Source of the DNA: Prevotella sp. UBA2755
GTDB lineage: Bacteria > Bacteroidota > Bacteroidia > Bacteroidales > Bacteroidaceae
NCBI GenBank assembly: GCA_002353225.1
Contig: DEJF01000020.1
Span: forward strand, 1-30,889
Length of the DNA stretch: 30,889 nucleotides
Reading direction: 5' to 3'
The notes under the pieces: model-generated
What the model was told of the DNA's origin: nothing
Database searches by the model: none
The model's input: the letters and a program-made list of their open reading frames with translations, nothing else
Made by a program: the position numbers and the translations under genes
In this document: positions 30,361 through 30,889 of the stretch, one piece after another
Layout of the letters: the number at the start of each line of letters is the position of its first letter
Position numbering within the stretch: the stretch's first letter is position 1

Positions 30361-30394
30361 AAGTGAAGAGTTAATAATGCTCCTCACTTTTTTT
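30361..30394 (+). terminator. Terminator of the integrase operon
   Basis: AAGTGAAGAG (30361-30370) pairs with CTCCTCACTT (30380-30389) with one A-C mismatch; loop TTAATAATG; the stem runs into seven Ts. Confidence 0.75.
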
Positions 30395-30434
30395 ATTGAA
30401 CTTTATTTAAACCGATTATCTCAACAGAAGAGTG

Positions 30435-30743
30435 TCAGTCATAGTATTCTATTTGCAGTTCCAGGCTGACATCAAACTCACGGCCATCATCATAGAAGTA
30501 AACCAATCGCAGGCCACGATACACAGATGGAACTTTCAGAACTTCCAACAAATACCACTTGGGCTTACCGAAGTCATAGGAAGAACGGTCAAGGATGATT
30601 CGATTCGAGGTATAATCGAAATGATAGTAGCCACCACCTAAACATGAATCACCTGGTTTCAGCAAGTCTTTATGCTGGTTGACCATGCCAAGGCGGAAGT
30701 AACCATCCATTGTTATTATGAACTTCGGTAGTGCCATCATCAT
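30435..30743 (-). CDS. Hypothetical protein of the mobile element
   Basis: From ATG 30743 (MMMALPKFIITMDGYFRLGM) the product is 102 residues. The frame is open to 30815, but the extra 24 residues overlap the upstream gene in another frame, and the ATG at 30743 overlaps that gene's TGA (ATGA), which argues for this start. Visible blocks are GYFRLGMVNQHKDLLKPG, GGGYYHFDYTSNRIIL and LRLVYFYDDGREFDV. It has no signal or membrane helix. Similar hypothetical proteins occur in Bacteroidetes accessory DNA, but I cannot give a function. Confidence 0.65.
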   Translation of the reverse strand: MMMALPKFIITMDGYFRLGMVNQHKDLLKPGDSCLGGGYYHFDYTSNRIILDRSSYDFGKPKWYLLEVLKVPSVYRGLRLVYFYDDGREFDVSLELQIEYYD

Positions 30744-30889
30744 TTGTTCATTACCCATGCAAAACCCTTCGCCGTTCTCTTTTCTGAATCGATGAAATGG
30801 TTGCCAGGATTCCATTCTAGTATTGTGTTGCCAATCTGCTCTGCTAACAGCTCATTTAACTTACGTATAGCATTGCCTACTTGGGCCAT
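30740..30889 (-). CDS. Hypothetical small protein, possibly cut by the window edge
   Basis: An ATG occupies the last three bases of the window (30889-30887, minus strand) and opens 49 codons ending in TGA at 30742-30740: MAQVGNAIRKLNELLAEQIG, then NTILEWNPGNHFID and GFAWVMNK. The true start could be farther out. The stop overlaps the next start by four bases. No family is recognised. Confidence 0.5.
   Translation of the reverse strand: MAQVGNAIRKLNELLAEQIGNTILEWNPGNHFIDSEKRTAKGFAWVMNK

Overview
The window looks like chromosome from a Bacteroidales bacterium, most likely Prevotella in the broad sense. Promoters repeatedly show the Bacteroidetes -7 element TAnnTTTG, genes generally lack Shine-Dalgarno sequences, two exported proteins end in type A sorting-like tails, and the gene content fits a plant-glycan-degrading anaerobe (GH3 xylosidase-type and GH9 enzymes, Bacteroidetes-type tyrosine integrase, BaiN-like flavoprotein).

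Layout. 1-179 is the tail of an exported protein, followed by a terminator. 507-1985 is a P-loop ATPase/nuclease-fold protein. A 630-base, AT-rich, repeat-bearing region leads to a small Cys/Lys-rich exported protein (2619-2924). 3007-5113 is a two-gene pair, a radical SAM protein plus a TIGR03915-type partner; the partner carries an in-frame palindromic repeat. Type II pantothenate kinase (5175-5993) faces an MgtC-like membrane protein. 6540-10376 is a tight operon tatA-tatC-polyferredoxin-Tat lipoprotein aldo/keto reductase. This is the most system-like part of the window: a minimal export machine encoded with its evident iron-sulfur cargo. 10422-17097 holds GH3, a BaiN-like flavoprotein and GH9. 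17075-19567 is a minus-strand operon (CMD-cupin protein, rhodanese lipoprotein, BASS transporter). A sugar O-acetyltransferase and a membrane acyltransferase follow.

21772-26364 is a redox island: an FMN reductase, an exported flavodoxin with a sorting-like tail, two aldo/keto reductases and a divergent AraC regulator with a candidate operator. It is flanked by decayed DNA, with three recognisable gene remnants (cyclophilin fragment 21650-21715, ABM monooxygenase tail 26366-26548, P-loop NTPase N-terminus 28193-28345).

From about 28543 to the window end is one end of an integrated mobile element. A displaced 3' end of a tRNA-Ser gene with its terminator (28499-28542, minus strand) abuts the element; then come paired direct repeats, a tyrosine integrase, a translationally coupled small ORF, and two overlapping hypothetical genes on the minus strand. 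The other end of the element lies outside the window.
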